A stretch of 64,000 nucleotides of DNA from Pantoea wallisii (GCF_002095485.1 NZ_MLFS01000012.1:26018-90017), one strand, 5' to 3'; shown: positions 43,431 to 52,679, counted from the stretch's first letter. A program made the numbers and translations. Notes: a model not told the origin generated them from the sequence alone.

Positions 43431-43838
43431 TCAATTGCCGAGGCCGTGACCGGCGTGTTTGTTCTCGATCAGCTCGATTTTGTAACCATCGGGATCTTCA
43501 ACAAACGCAATGATGGTTGAGCCGCCTTTGACCGGGCCGGCTTCACGCGTAACGTTGCCACCTGCGCTGCGGATACGCTCGCAGGTCTCAGCGACGTTAT
43601 CAACGCCCAGCGCAATGTGGCCGTATGCGTTGCCGAGGTCATAGTTGTCCACGCCCCAGTTGTAAGTCAGCTCAATCACCGCGCCTTCGCTCTCTTCGGT
43701 GTAGCCCACAAACGCCAGGGTGTATTTGTACTCGGTATTTTCGCTCTGACGCAGCACGCGCATGCCCAGCACGCGGGTGTAGAAATCAATGGAGCGTTGC
43801 AGATCGCCAACGCGTAACATGGTGTGGAGTAAACGCAT
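43431..43838 (-). CDS. gloA: Lactoylglutathione lyase (glyoxalase I)
   Basis: Isomerises the hemithioacetal of methylglyoxal and glutathione to S-lactoylglutathione, with Ni2+ in enterics. 135 residues, the E. coli length. Metal ligands are visible: H5 in MRLLHTM, the Glu in AVIELTYNW, the His in YGHIALGV and the Glu in YKIELIEN. Follows nemA on the same strand with 105 nt between; in E. coli nemR-nemA-gloA form one operon responding to electrophiles. A perfect GC-rich hairpin without U-tail (43912-43935) separates nemA and gloA. Confidence 0.97.
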   Translation of the reverse strand: MRLLHTMLRVGDLQRSIDFYTRVLGMRVLRQSENTEYKYTLAFVGYTEESEGAVIELTYNWGVDNYDLGNAYGHIALGVDNVAETCERIRSAGGNVTREAGPVKGGSTIIAFVEDPDGYKIELIENKHAGHGLGN

Positions 43839-43943
43839 AACTTCCTCTTTTTAAATCGTCAGGGAGTGACAAAACGCTAAGTATAGCGAGTAAATGCCCT
43901 GAAGAAACAACACTGCCGCACGTCCGGTGCGGCAGTCACGCTC

Positions 43944-45041
43944 TTACAGAGTCGGGTAGTCGGTGTAACCTTCCGCACCGCCGCCGTAGAAGCTCTCCGG
44001 GCGCTGCGGATTCAGTGGCGCATCCTGCTGCAGACGCGCTACCAGGTCCGGGTTGGCGATGAAATCGCGGCCAAAGGCCACGGCATCAATCAGGCCACGG
44101 GCGATCAGGTCGTCCGCTTTTTCCACCGTGTAAGCGCCGGCACCAACGATCACGCCCGGGAAAGCGGCACGCACTTTCTGGCGGAATGCCTCGGTGTAGG
44201 GTTTGCCGCCCGCCCAGTCAGGCTCGGACAGATGCAGGTAAGCAAGGCCACGTTTGCCCAGCTCGCTGATGTACCACAGCGCGGCCTCTTCTTCGTCCGG
44301 GCCGTTTTCCAGATTCTGGAAAGCGCCGACTGGAGAGATGCGGATACCAATGCGATCGGCTGACCAGTTGGCAATCGCCGCGTCAACCACCTCCAGCGCA
44401 AAGCGGCCGCGCTTCTCAATTGAACCGCCATACTCATCGGTACGCTGGTTGGAGTCCGGTGCCAGGAACTGATGCATCAGATAGCCGTGCGCAGAGTGCA
44501 ACTCCAGCAGGTCAAAATCGGCTTCGCGAGCGTTAGCCGCCGCCTGGCCGAAATCTTTCACGATCTGCTGAATTTCCGCCACGCTCAGCGCGCGCGGCAC
44601 AGAGGTATCTTCACGATAGACGCTGCCATCCGCGGCGCGCAGGGAGGTACGGGTGCCGGCAGCAATCGCCGACGGGGCAACCGGCGCCTGTCCTTCTGGC
44701 TGCACACTGTTGTGGGAGATGCGGCCTGTATGCCAGAGCTGCACGGCGCTGTGGCCGCCTGCAGCGTGAATGCCTTCGTTAATTATCTTCCACGCGGCAA
44801 TTTGCGGCTGCGTGTGCAGGCCCGGCGCACCGGCGTAGCCCTTCGCCTGGAAAGAGACCTGCGTGGCTTCGGTAATGATCAAGCCTGCGCTGGCACGCTG
44901 CTGATAATACTCCGCCATCAGCGGCGTAGGGATATCGCCCGGTTCGATGCTGCGCAGGCGCGTCAGCGGGGCCATAAATACGCGGTTTGGTACGGTAATC
45001 GCGCCCACTTTCAGCGGGGAGAACAGCTGTTTACTCGCCAT
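43944..45041 (-). CDS. nemA: N-ethylmaleimide reductase (Old Yellow Enzyme family)
   Basis: FMN-dependent flavoprotein of 365 residues that uses NADPH to reduce activated alkenes and nitro compounds. TIM-barrel markers: [25 protein letters not shown] at the N-terminus, [10 protein letters not shown] (substrate and FMN site), [20 protein letters not shown] and VIVGAGAYT near the phosphate site, with [13 protein letters not shown] at the end. Preceded by nemR 48 nt upstream on the same strand; a partial NemR-like dyad lies in this gap. NemR is the known repressor that responds to electrophiles and hypochlorite. Confidence 0.96.
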   Translation of the reverse strand: MASKQLFSPLKVGAITVPNRVFMAPLTRLRSIEPGDIPTPLMAEYYQQRASAGLIITEATQVSFQAKGYAGAPGLHTQPQIAAWKIINEGIHAAGGHSAVQLWHTGRISHNSVQPEGQAPVAPSAIAAGTRTSLRAADGSVYREDTSVPRALSVAEIQQIVKDFGQAAANAREADFDLLELHSAHGYLMHQFLAPDSNQRTDEYGGSIEKRGRFALEVVDAAIANWSADRIGIRISPVGAFQNLENGPDEEEAALWYISELGKRGLAYLHLSEPDWAGGKPYTEAFRQKVRAAFPGVIVGAGAYTVEKADDLIARGLIDAVAFGRDFIANPDLVARLQQDAPLNPQRPESFYGGGAEGYTDYPTL

Positions 45042-45055
45042 GATGACTCCTGTAA

Positions 45056-45069
45056 TAGACCGGTCGTCT
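45056..45069. promoter_or_regulatory. Partial NemR-like dyad between nemR and nemA
   Basis: TAGACCGGTCGTCT shares the TAGACC half with the full operator at 45701-45716, while its other half is imperfect. It could be a second, weaker NemR site controlling nemA alone. Confidence 0.4.
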
Positions 45070-45089
45070 CGGAATGGTGTTTTTAAAAA

Positions 45090-45686
45090 TCAGTGACTAT
45101 CAAGCCACTGTTCGATGGTTTCAAGCGCCAGGCTTATGGGGCCAGACTCTCGTGAAATTTTGCTTTGCAGACTGGCGCCCAGCCACAAAAGATAACAGCG
45201 CTGCGCCAGCTGCTGCGGCGTCTGCCCGAACGGCAGAGCCTGCTCCGCGGCGACTTCTGTCAGGCAGCGGGCATAAGCGGCGATAATTGCCGATGCGCCA
45301 CGCTGCAGGGCATCGCGCATCGGCTCAGAGAGATCGCACACCTCAGCAGACAACTTTACGCCCAGGCAGCCCACAATGTGGCCTTGCTCAATGAACAGCG
45401 TCTCCGCATAGCGAAAATGCTGCAGCAGGCGCTCACGCGCGGGCAGGGCCGGCTGGGTGAGTTGCTGCTCAATCTGGTGTAAAAAATTAACGAAGTAACG
45501 CTCAAGCAGCGCAACGCCAAACGCTTCTTTCGAGCGGAAATAGTGATAGAACGAGCCCTTTGGCACCTCTGCCAGCGCCAGCATTTCACTCAGGCCCATA
45601 CCGGTAAAACCCCGTTGCAGGCAAACCTGCTCGCCAGTGGCGAGCAGATGTTCCCGGGTTTCGTTGCGTTGCATACTCTTATTCAT
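45090..45686 (-). CDS. nemR: TetR-family transcriptional repressor NemR
   Basis: 198 residues. The N-terminal helix-turn-helix spans about 11-56 (HLLATGEQVCLQRGFTGMGLSEMLALAEVPKGSFYHYF in the genome, a typical TetR block), and the helical C-terminus forms the dimer and sensor. Cys residues at about 21, 106 and 116 lie where E. coli NemR senses electrophiles and HOCl. A perfect palindromic operator lies 15-30 nt upstream of the start, indicating autoregulation. Start ATG at 45686; a Met five residues in could also serve. Confidence 0.94.
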   Translation of the reverse strand: MNKSMQRNETREHLLATGEQVCLQRGFTGMGLSEMLALAEVPKGSFYHYFRSKEAFGVALLERYFVNFLHQIEQQLTQPALPARERLLQHFRYAETLFIEQGHIVGCLGVKLSAEVCDLSEPMRDALQRGASAIIAAYARCLTEVAAEQALPFGQTPQQLAQRCYLLWLGASLQSKISRESGPISLALETIEQWLDSH

Positions 45687-45700
45687 GACGGGAAGATTAG

Positions 45701-45716
45701 TAGACCAGTCGGTCTA
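45701..45716. promoter_or_regulatory. NemR operator
   Basis: TAGACC-AGTC-GGTCTA is a perfect 6-4-6 inverted repeat just upstream of nemR. The half-sites agree with the E. coli NemR box as I recall it. Confidence 0.75.
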
Positions 45717-45725
45717 ATGCAATCC

Positions 45726-47362
45726 TCAACGCGGGCTCTGGCACGATTTGATCATATCCAGCTGCGGCTGATACTGCCCGGTCTGAATGTCAAACATCCC
45801 CAGCACGGTATGAAAAAGATTATCTTGCGAGACGGCATCCTGGCTGGCCTGCCGCCGCAAACACGCCTGATCGATGTGGTAGGCGTCGGCGTAACCGGGC
45901 GACATCCACAGCAGCAGCGGGATATGCGTCTGCTGTGACGGGGCGAACAGATAGGGTGCGCCGTGCAGATACATGCCGTGTTCACCCAGCGATTCGCCGT
46001 GATCGGACAGGTAGATCAGCGCCACGTTAAAGCGATCGCTCAGGCTCTTTAGCTTATCAATGGTGCGACTAACCATATCGTCGGTATAGAGCAGAGAGTT
46101 ATCGTACGTGTTGATCAGCGCCTGATGATCGCAGTCCTGAATCTGATTGCTATCACAGGTTGGGGTAAAGCGGCGGAACGCAGCGGGATAGCGCTGATAG
46201 TAGGCCGGACCGTGGCTGCCCATCTGATGCAGCACAATTATTCCGTCGTTGTGCAGGGCATCGACATAATTATCAATGCGATGCAGCAGGACATCATCAA
46301 GCAGAAGCCGTCGTGGCAGTATTGTGGCAGATGCCACTGCGTCATATCGGTATGCGGCACGCGATCGCAGGCGCCCTTACAGCCGCCGTCATTTTCGCGC
46401 CACAACACGCTTACACCGGCATGGGCGAGGATATCCAGCACGCCCTCCTGATGGTGCGCCAGGTTGGCATCATAGCGTTCGCGCGGCATGTTGGAGAACA
46501 TGCACGGTACCGAGATGGCCGTTTCTGTGCCGCAGGAGCTGGCGTTGGGATAGTAGATAACCTGCTGTTTCTCCAGTTCAGGATTGGTGTCACGCGCATA
46601 GCCGCCCAGCGAAAAGTTCTCGGCGCGACCGGTTTCGCCGACCACCAGCACCACCAGCGTTTTTTTGCTTCCGGCATTGATCAGCGGACCTTTTTTCGCA
46701 TCCTGGCCGATTTTAACCAGCGCCTGGCTACCCTGCAGATAGCGCTCATCGACATAGTGACCGGTACCGCTAACGATATTCGCCGGGGTGATCATCTTCA
46801 CCAGCCCCTTATTGTTGCGGATCAGTGAGGCGTAATCTTTATAGAACAGCACGGCCATGAGCAGTATGACCAGCACCGCGCCCAGCGCGCCCGCCAGGCG
46901 CTGCAGTACGCTCCACCACCAGCGCTGGCCGCGTCTGATGCGTACGCTGCACACCACGACGACCGGCACGATGCCCATCAGCAGCATCCAGAGGAGGTAG
47001 CTGCGGCTCATCAGCGCCCCGGTCTCCTGAGCGTTCGATTCGAACACGTTTTCGATCATATTGGTGTCGATCACCGTGCCGAAGCTGTGCATAAAGTAGT
47101 TCGCCGCCGCGCTGACAAGGATGAGTACCACCAGCAGCGGTTTACGCACGTAGGGCCAGGTCAGCAGGGAGAACAGCAGATAAAACGCGGCGATTAGCAC
47201 CACCGGCATGCTGGCCGCGAAGAGATAATCATGCAGACGGGTATAGGGGATCATCTCCCAGGCGTGCAGCAGGAAAAGTGCATTAAGTACTACGGCAAAA
47301 AACAGTGCAGCAAAAAAATTAAATCTGCCAGAGTGACACTGTAACTTAGAGATCGCTTTCAT
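45726..47362 (-). pseudogene. eptA: Lipid A phosphoethanolamine transferase, frameshifted
   Basis: Two overlapping minus-strand frames make one EptA-type enzyme of about 545 residues. The first (from 47362) has five membrane helices, then the periplasmic sulfatase-like domain with the catalytic Thr in VVGETGRAENFSL and ASSCGTETAISVPCMF. It runs to YCHDGFC; the second frame continues DDVLLHRIDNYVDAL, with ALIYLSDHGESLGEHGMYLHG, to 45726. One extra base at 46299-46301 (sense TGCTTGAT) joins them. EptA adds phosphoethanolamine to lipid A and lowers polymyxin sensitivity. E. coli eptA sits in another operon, so its place beside nemR differs. Confidence 0.85.
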
Positions 47363-47600
47363 TGAATTTCATCTGAAGAACGGAATATGACAATCCTATG
47401 AATTGAAGATGAGGAAAACCTTAACCGTGTCTCAACATTCATTATTCGCTTAGCCGCCAGGACCACTCTTTAGTAAACAGGCGTAACAAAGGTTTCTGCG
47501 ATTAACGACTGCACACCATAGCGCCCAAAAAAGTTTACTCCTTGCACAATGTTACTAAGCTGTTATCAATATGGGTCCAGATAGTGATTCCGGAGTAGAT
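47363..47600. other. Divergent promoter region eptA-ydhL
   Basis: 238 nt, AT-rich, no gene. A CTTAA element near 47416-47420 is reminiscent of half a PmrA site, but no second repeat at the right spacing was found. Confidence 0.4.
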
Positions 47601-47840
47601 GTGGCAGAGCAACTAGAGTTCTTTCCCGTTCCCAGTCCTTGCCGGGGCATATGCCAGAGCGATGCCCGCGGCTATTGTCGCGGATGCCTGCGCAGTCGGG
47701 ATGAGCGCTTTAACTGGATGAACTTCAGCGATGCGCAAAAACGTGAAGTGCTGCGTTTATGCCGCCAGCGCTATCTGCGTCTGCAGCGACAGCAAAAAGT
47801 GGATGAGGATCATGATCCACAACAACCGGAGCTGTTTTAA
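47601..47840 (+). CDS. ydhL: DUF1289 protein YdhL
   Basis: Small cytoplasmic protein with a four-Cys motif, CRGICQSDARGYCRGCLRSRDE, that probably binds a metal (C-X3-C-X7-C-X2-C). The GTG at 47601 gives 79 residues (MAEQLEFFPVPSPCRG), equal to E. coli YdhL, and CGGAG lies 8 nt before it; an in-frame ATG at 47571 would add ten unconserved residues. Function unknown. Precedes ydhF by 71 nt, as in E. coli. Confidence 0.88.
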   Translation: MAEQLEFFPVPSPCRGICQSDARGYCRGCLRSRDERFNWMNFSDAQKREVLRLCRQRYLRLQRQQKVDEDHDPQQPELF

Positions 47841-47911
47841 GAAACCGCAACCGTCGCTTTTCGTTATACTCCCGCTTTCGCCATATGGAATCGCGTTGAG
47901 GGAGTTCAAAC

Positions 47912-48808
47912 ATGTTACAACCGCAAGCTATCGCACCACAGGGTCCGGCATTTTCGCCTCTGATAATGGGTTACTGGCGCCTGATGGAGTGGGGCATGAC
48001 ACCACAGCAGCTGGTGCAGTTTATTCATCAGCATCTGTCGCTGGGGATTACCACCGTCGATCACGCCGATATCTATGGTGATTACCAGTGTGAAGCGGCC
48101 TTTGGTGATGCGCTGCGCCTCGCCCCGGCATTACGCCAGCAGCTGCAAATCGTCACCAAGTGCGGCATTGCGACCCGCGCTAAGCCTGAGCATAAAATCG
48201 GCCACTACATTACCGAAGCCAGCCACATCCTGAACAGCGCAGAGAATTCGCTGCGCCACTTCGCGACGGACTATCTCGACCTGCTGCTTATTCACCGTCC
48301 GGACCCGTTAATGGATGCCGATGAGGTAGCGGAAGCGTTTCTCCAGCTGCATCAGAGCGGTAAGGTGCGCCATTTCGGCGTCTCAAACTTTACGACCGCC
48401 CAGTTCACGCTGCTACAATCGCGTCTGCCGTTTGCACTGGTAACGAATCAGCTGGAAATTTCGCCGCTTGAGCAGTCAAGCCTGCTGGATGGCACGCTCG
48501 ATCAGTGTCAGCAGAACCGTATGCGTCCGATGGCCTGGTCCTGCCTGGGCGGCGGGCGTCTGTTTAACGATCCTCATTACCAGCCCCTGCGTGATGAGCT
48601 GGCGCGCGTGCGCGAGGAGATCGGCGCCGACAACATCGAGCAGGTGGTCTATGCATGGGTAATGATGCTGCCAAGCCGGCCACTGCCGATTATCGGCTCC
48701 GGCAAAATAGCGCGTGTAAACGAAGCCGTAAAAGCCTGTGAGCGTAAACTGGATCGCCAGCAGTGGTTCCGCATTCGTAAAGCGGCCATCGGCTATGATG
48801 TCCCCTGA
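47912..48808 (+). CDS. ydhF: Aldo/keto reductase family oxidoreductase YdhF
   Basis: 298 residues, TIM-barrel NADPH-dependent reductase family. The tetrad is visible as D-Y in DHADIYGDYQCE, Lys in IVTKCGI and His in LLIHRPDPLMD. NADPH-binding residues lie in the IIGSGKIARVNEA segment near the C-terminus. Sequence follows E. coli YdhF along the full length (MGYWRLMEWGM; RKAAIGYDVP); its physiological substrate is not known. Start at 47912 after TTGAGGGAGTTC. A GC-rich hairpin at 48836-48858 follows without a U-run. Confidence 0.94.
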   Translation: MLQPQAIAPQGPAFSPLIMGYWRLMEWGMTPQQLVQFIHQHLSLGITTVDHADIYGDYQCEAAFGDALRLAPALRQQLQIVTKCGIATRAKPEHKIGHYITEASHILNSAENSLRHFATDYLDLLLIHRPDPLMDADEVAEAFLQLHQSGKVRHFGVSNFTTAQFTLLQSRLPFALVTNQLEISPLEQSSLLDGTLDQCQQNRMRPMAWSCLGGGRLFNDPHYQPLRDELARVREEIGADNIEQVVYAWVMMLPSRPLPIIGSGKIARVNEAVKACERKLDRQQWFRIRKAAIGYDVP

Positions 48809-48889
48809 AGCGTAAAACTACGTCAAGCTGCGGCAGCCTGGACAAATCCGGTCCAGGCTTAGAGGAAATCAAACCCGTAAGGAGACGTT

Positions 48890-49408
48890 ATGAAGAGAGC
48901 CCTTATTGCCGTATTGACCATCGCCTGTGCTGCCGGTGCGCATGCCGCTTCCGAAGAGGTGACACTGCATCAGGTGACTGCGCAGGGGATCGGTAAGGCG
49001 ATCGGCAAAGTGACCATCAGCGAAACCCCCTATGGCTTGCAGTTTGCGCCGGCGCTCACCGGGCTGAAACCCGGCATTCATGGTTTTCATGTTCATGCCA
49101 AAGGCAGCTGTGAGCCTGGCGAATCGCAAGGTAAAACCGTTGCCGCCGGCGCGGCGGGTGGCCACCTCGACCCGAATAACACCGGTAAGCATGCAGGTCC
49201 TTACGCTGACGGCCATTTAGGCGATCTTCCTGCCCTCTATGTCACTGACGACGGCAAAGCGGACTACCCGGTCGTCGCGCCGCGCATCAAGTCGCTGAGT
49301 GAAGTCAAGGGCAAAGCGCTGATGGTGCACGTGGGAGGCGATAACCATGCCGATCATCCGCAACCGCTGGGCGGGGGTGGCGGGCGTTTCGCCTGTGGCG
49401 TGATCTGA
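48890..49408 (+). CDS. sodC: Periplasmic Cu/Zn superoxide dismutase
   Basis: 172 residues with a signal peptide (cleavage after AGAHA, about residue 19). It dismutates superoxide in the periplasm. Copper ligands are in GFHVHAKG and VHVGGDNHAD, zinc ligands in GGHLDPNNTGKHAGPYADGHLGD, with the disulfide Cys pair in GSCEPG and RFACGVI. Sequence type is the monomeric enteric SodC. Start ATG at 48890 after TAAGGAGACGTT. No sodB is present where E. coli has it in the corresponding region, so this is the only SOD gene in the window. Confidence 0.97.
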   Translation: MKRALIAVLTIACAAGAHAASEEVTLHQVTAQGIGKAIGKVTISETPYGLQFAPALTGLKPGIHGFHVHAKGSCEPGESQGKTVAAGAAGGHLDPNNTGKHAGPYADGHLGDLPALYVTDDGKADYPVVAPRIKSLSEVKGKALMVHVGGDNHADHPQPLGGGGGRFACGVI

Positions 49409-49413
49409 TCCTG

Positions 49414-49445
49414 ACGGCAGCCTCCTGGCTGCCGTGACTTTTTCC
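49414..49445 (+). terminator. Terminator after sodC
   Basis: ACGGCAGCC (49414-49422), loop TCCT, GGCTGCCGT (49427-49435), then GACTTTTT, directly after the sodC stop. Confidence 0.85.
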
Positions 49446-49537
49446 GTCTGAAAAATCCTGACCCATTTTCCCGCTACTCAACGGCTTTATTCCATCCTAT
49501 GATATTGATTAAGGAATAGAACTGCTCAGGAGCAGGC

Positions 49538-50005
49538 ATGAAAACGCGTGGGATTGTGCTGTTATGTTTAGCGCTGGCAGGATGCGATCAACCCAATAAC
49601 ACCCAGCTGCGGCTGGAGGCGAGCCGTCAGCTGCAGCGCACCATCGATACCAACCCCTTGCGTGCCAGCTGTGAAAATATTGCCCGCGGACGTGAATGGT
49701 TAACGCCGCACACCCTGCAGCGCTTGCAGGCCAGCGGGTGTCAAAACGTCTTCCGCAGCGCAACGGAAGCCAATTTTACCAATACGGCGGTTTACCATCG
49801 CAGCATCACCGTGGTGTGCGGCGGTATCAAGGGGAGCAGTTTTACCGGCAGTACGCTTACGCGGCGCTTCATCTATTCATCTGATGAGAAAGTGCTGGTG
49901 CTGCAGCCCATGACCGAACAGGATAAAACCCGCTTTGAAGGGCAGAAAAGCCTGCAGCAGCTGCAGGATGAATTCGCCCGCCAGCAGGCGCAATACTGCC
50001 AGTAA
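49538..50005 (+). CDS. Uncharacterised lipoprotein
   Basis: I do not recognise this 155-residue protein. It begins with a clear lipoprotein signal (MKTRGIVLLCLALAGC, lipobox Cys at 16). Asp at the position after the Cys is the known Lol-avoidance residue, so the protein should stay in the inner membrane facing the periplasm. Beyond the lipobox there are four Cys (in ASCENIA, SGCQNV, VVCGGI and QYCQ), enough for two disulfides. The tail is Gln-rich and probably helical. AGGAGCAGGC precedes the ATG. It occupies the place of ydhJ/ydhK, the E. coli efflux genes between sodC and slyA, but is unrelated to them. Confidence 0.78.
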   Translation: MKTRGIVLLCLALAGCDQPNNTQLRLEASRQLQRTIDTNPLRASCENIARGREWLTPHTLQRLQASGCQNVFRSATEANFTNTAVYHRSITVVCGGIKGSSFTGSTLTRRFIYSSDEKVLVLQPMTEQDKTRFEGQKSLQQLQDEFARQQAQYCQ

Positions 50006-50018
50006 CCAGACCGCACTT

Positions 50019-50165
50019 CTACCCGCCGGCCTTCAGCGGGTGAATCAGCAGCCAGAAGAAGAAATCCGGCAGCACCGCTTTAAGCAGCGGCGGAAAGAGC
50101 AGTGAAGCACCGAAAACCAGGGCGGTAAGCGGCGCGGAGGCGGTCAGCCCGGTTAAGGACGCCTG
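50019..50165 (-). pseudogene. ydhI: Remnant of ydhI (DUF1656 inner-membrane protein)
   Basis: A minus-strand frame reads LTALVFGASLLFPPLLKAVLP and DFFFWLLIHPLKAGG before a stop at 50019-50021. E. coli YdhI has LQDLVFGASVYFPPFFKA and then a second helix and about 30 more residues. The remnant covers the first helix and part of the second; it lacks a start codon in this frame (a TGA lies just ahead, with ATG ATG in another frame) and the C-terminal third. YdhI accompanies the YdhJK efflux system divergent from slyA in E. coli; ydhJ and ydhK are missing here, so this looks like decay after their loss. Confidence 0.6.
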
Positions 50166-50287
50166 TCATCATCCTTCGTTATTCCAAACGATATCTCAAT
50201 AAAGCCTGAATGAGCGTGTGCCGTCTGGCCCGGGATTTGTAATTTGTCCTGTAAACTCGCAGAATAGTGTAAAATCTGGCTTGATAG

Positions 50288-50299
50288 CTAGCAAGCTAA
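50288..50299. promoter_or_regulatory. SlyA operator in the slyA promoter
   Basis: CTAGCAAGCTAA matches the SlyA consensus TTAGCAAGCTAA at 11 of 12 positions and lies 16-27 nt ahead of the slyA start, which fits autoregulation. Confidence 0.75.
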
Positions 50300-50314
50300 T
50301 TATAAGGAGATGAA

Positions 50315-50752
50315 ATGGATACGCCGCTTGGAACAGATCTGTCTCGCCTGGTGCGCATCTGGCGCGCGTTGATCGATCAACGTCTGAAGCCGCTTGAGTT
50401 GACGCAAACCCACTGGGTGACGCTGCACAATATTCATCAACTCCCGCCAGAGCAGTCGCAAATCCAGCTGGCGAAAGCCATCGGCATCGAGCAGCCTTCG
50501 CTGGTGCGTACGCTGGATCAACTGGAAGAGAAGGGGCTGATCACCCGCGCAACCTGCGCTAACGATCGCCGCGCGAAGCGCATCAAGCTGACCCGCGAAG
50601 CAGAGCCGATCATCGAGCAGGTTGAGAACGTCATTGATGCAACGCGCGACGATATTTTGTCCGGCATCAGCCTGGAAGAGATCAATCAGATGGTGACGCT
50701 GATTGCGCGGCTGGAGAAAAACATTCTCGAACTGCAGCACCGCGAGAAATAA
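50315..50752 (+). CDS. slyA: MarR-family transcriptional regulator SlyA
   Basis: 145 residues, cytoplasmic dimer. The winged helix-turn-helix lies at about 45-95 ([42 protein letters not shown]) with the beta-wing DDRRAK-type Arg residues. In enterics SlyA mainly counteracts H-NS and activates virulence, envelope or pigment genes. Start at 50315, preceded by TATAAGGAGATGAA. An operator in its own promoter suggests autoregulation. slyB is convergent and shares a terminator. Confidence 0.97.
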   Translation: MDTPLGTDLSRLVRIWRALIDQRLKPLELTQTHWVTLHNIHQLPPEQSQIQLAKAIGIEQPSLVRTLDQLEEKGLITRATCANDRRAKRIKLTREAEPIIEQVENVIDATRDDILSGISLEEINQMVTLIARLEKNILELQHREK

Positions 50753-50784
50753 AAAAACCGACGCACTGGCGTCGGTTTTTTTTT
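50751..50784. terminator. Bidirectional terminator between slyA and slyB
   Basis: AAAAAAACCGACGC, loop ACTG and GCGTCGGTTTTTTTTT, overlapping the slyA stop; the A and T runs serve both strands. Confidence 0.9.
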
Positions 50785-50794
50785 ATCAATCAGC

Positions 50795-51262
50795 TTAGCG
50801 CGGTGATACGGTCACCTGGCTACCGTTAGAGGCCATCACCACACGCTGCCCGACTGAGTAGCGGCTGGCAGCCTGTTTCTGCACCACCATGATGGTATTG
50901 CCGTCATCCTTACGGATCTCCAGCTCTACACCATCTGATTTATTCACGGCGCCCTGTACGCCCTGACCGGCTACGCCGCCCAGCACTGCACCACCGGCTG
51001 TGGCCAGACTGCGACCGGCACCGCCACCAATGGTGTTACCGAGGAAGCCACCCAGTACAGCACCGCCGATAGCACCGATGACATTGCTGTCATCGCCGCC
51101 CTGAATTTTCACCGGACGCACCGAAACCAGGGTGCCGTAAGAGACGCTCTGTACCTGCTTGGCTTCGCTGGCGCTGTAGACATCGCCGGAAAGGGTGTCG
51201 TTGTTCACGCAACCTGCCAGCGTTACACCGGCCAGGGCCACGGCTAAGAAACGCTTAATCAT
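50795..51262 (-). CDS. slyB: Outer-membrane lipoprotein SlyB
   Basis: 155 residues from the ATG at 51262 (MIKRFLAVALAGVTLAGC), lipobox Cys at 18. The middle is a Gly-zipper hydrophobic hairpin (GAIGGAVLGGFLGNTIGGGAG; ATAGGAVLGGVAG) of the 17-kDa surface-antigen/Rick17kDa type. SlyB forms oligomers that protect outer-membrane integrity under stress and is PhoP-induced in E. coli; no clear PhoP box was found here. AAGGAGC precedes the ATG. A longer frame to 51379 has no family support. Confidence 0.95.
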   Translation of the reverse strand: MIKRFLAVALAGVTLAGCVNNDTLSGDVYSASEAKQVQSVSYGTLVSVRPVKIQGGDDSNVIGAIGGAVLGGFLGNTIGGGAGRSLATAGGAVLGGVAGQGVQGAVNKSDGVELEIRKDDGNTIMVVQKQAASRYSVGQRVVMASNGSQVTVSPR

Positions 51263-51548
51263 CAGAAAGCTCCTTAATGCAAAAAAACGCCATGTTCTCA
51301 TCCTGTACTGCAAAGAGTATAAGACAGAAAGCTGGCAATTGACGCTATGTCCGAACAATACGCGGCTGGGGCGAAGCATAGACCATCACTCTTCAACAAA
51401 AATTCAATTGCACGCTGAAAATATTTTCGTGCTGGAATGCGGTGCGCAGTGCCGTCGAAAAGCGGAAATTTATCATAGAATTAGCCTGCGTAATTTGCCA
51501 GGCTAATCACAGATGAATCGCAGGCCCGAAAGAGGGCGAGGAAACGCT

Positions 51549-52670
51549 ATGAAATCAGGACGCTATATCGGCGTGATGTCCGGCACCAGCCTTGATGGCG
51601 TCGATGTCGTACTGGCTGCTATTGACCAGAATATGGTGGCACAGCAGGCCAGTTACTGCCACCCGATGCCACCGGAGATACGCCAGCAGGTGCTGGCTAT
51701 TTGCCAGGGTCAGTCACTGACGCTCTCACAGCTTGGCCAGCTCGATACGCAGCTGGGAAAACTGTTTGCTGAAGCGGTTAAGACGCTGATGCAGCAGCAG
51801 TCGCTGGAAGCCAGCGATATCATGGCGATCGGCTGTCACGGGCAGACGGTGTGGCACGAGCCACAAAGTGCCGCGCCCAATACCCTGCAGATTGGAGACA
51901 ACAACCAGATTGTTGCCGCAACCGGCGTGACGGTGGTCGGTGATTTTCGCCGCCGCGATATGGCCCTGGGCGGCCAGGGCGCGCCGCTGGTGCCGGCTTT
52001 TCATCAGGCCCTGCTGATGGATAACGTGGAGCGGCGTATGGTGCTGAATATCGGCGGCATAGCGAACCTGTCGCTGCTGATCCCGGGCCAGCCGGTACGC
52101 GGATTTGATACCGGACCGGGCAATATGCTGATTGATGCCTGGATCTGGCGCAACAAGGGCTTAGCGTATGATAAAGAGGCGACCTGGGCGCGCAGCGGTA
52201 AGGTGGTACCGGCGCTGCTGGAGTCGATGCTGAGCGATCCCTGGTTTGCGCTGCCGCCGCCGAAGAGCACCGGGCGTGAGTATTTCAACCTTGGCTGGGT
52301 AGAGCGGCAGCTGCAACGCTTCCCGGCGCTGGCCGCGCAGGATGTTCAGGCCACGCTCAGTGAACTGACCGCGGTGACTATCGCGCGACAGGTGCAGCTT
52401 AACGACGGCTGCGATCGCCTCCTGGTGTGCGGCGGCGGCGGTCGTAATCCCCTGCTGATGGCGCGGCTGGCGGCGCATCTGCCGGGCACCGAGGTCAGCA
52501 CCACCGATGAAGCGGGCATCAGCGGAGATGATATGGAAGCACTGGCCTTTGCCTGGCTGGCGTTTCGTACGCTTTCAGGCTTGCCCGGTAATCTGCCCGC
52601 GGTGACTGGCGCGCGTGAGATGAGCGTTCTTGGCGCCATCTACCCGGCCACGCTGCGCGTAATGCGTTAA
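51549..52670 (+). CDS. anmK: Anhydro-N-acetylmuramic acid kinase
   Basis: Phosphorylates and opens 1,6-anhydro-MurNAc to MurNAc-6-phosphate in peptidoglycan recycling. The ATG at 51549 gives 373 aa ([19 protein letters not shown]). ASKHA-fold features are clear: SGTSLDGVD at the phosphate site, GCHGQTVWH, the catalytic Asp in [22 protein letters not shown] and [23 protein letters not shown] precedes this start. mliC and pdxH follow closely, so the three are probably one transcript, as in E. coli. Confidence 0.96.
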   Translation: MKSGRYIGVMSGTSLDGVDVVLAAIDQNMVAQQASYCHPMPPEIRQQVLAICQGQSLTLSQLGQLDTQLGKLFAEAVKTLMQQQSLEASDIMAIGCHGQTVWHEPQSAAPNTLQIGDNNQIVAATGVTVVGDFRRRDMALGGQGAPLVPAFHQALLMDNVERRMVLNIGGIANLSLLIPGQPVRGFDTGPGNMLIDAWIWRNKGLAYDKEATWARSGKVVPALLESMLSDPWFALPPPKSTGREYFNLGWVERQLQRFPALAAQDVQATLSELTAVTIARQVQLNDGCDRLLVCGGGGRNPLLMARLAAHLPGTEVSTTDEAGISGDDMEALAFAWLAFRTLSGLPGNLPAVTGAREMSVLGAIYPATLRVMR

Positions 52671-52679
52671 GGAGAAGAG

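Noticed and set aside
51263..51400. PhoP box upstream of slyB
   Set aside because: No pair of TGTTTA-type repeats at the right spacing.
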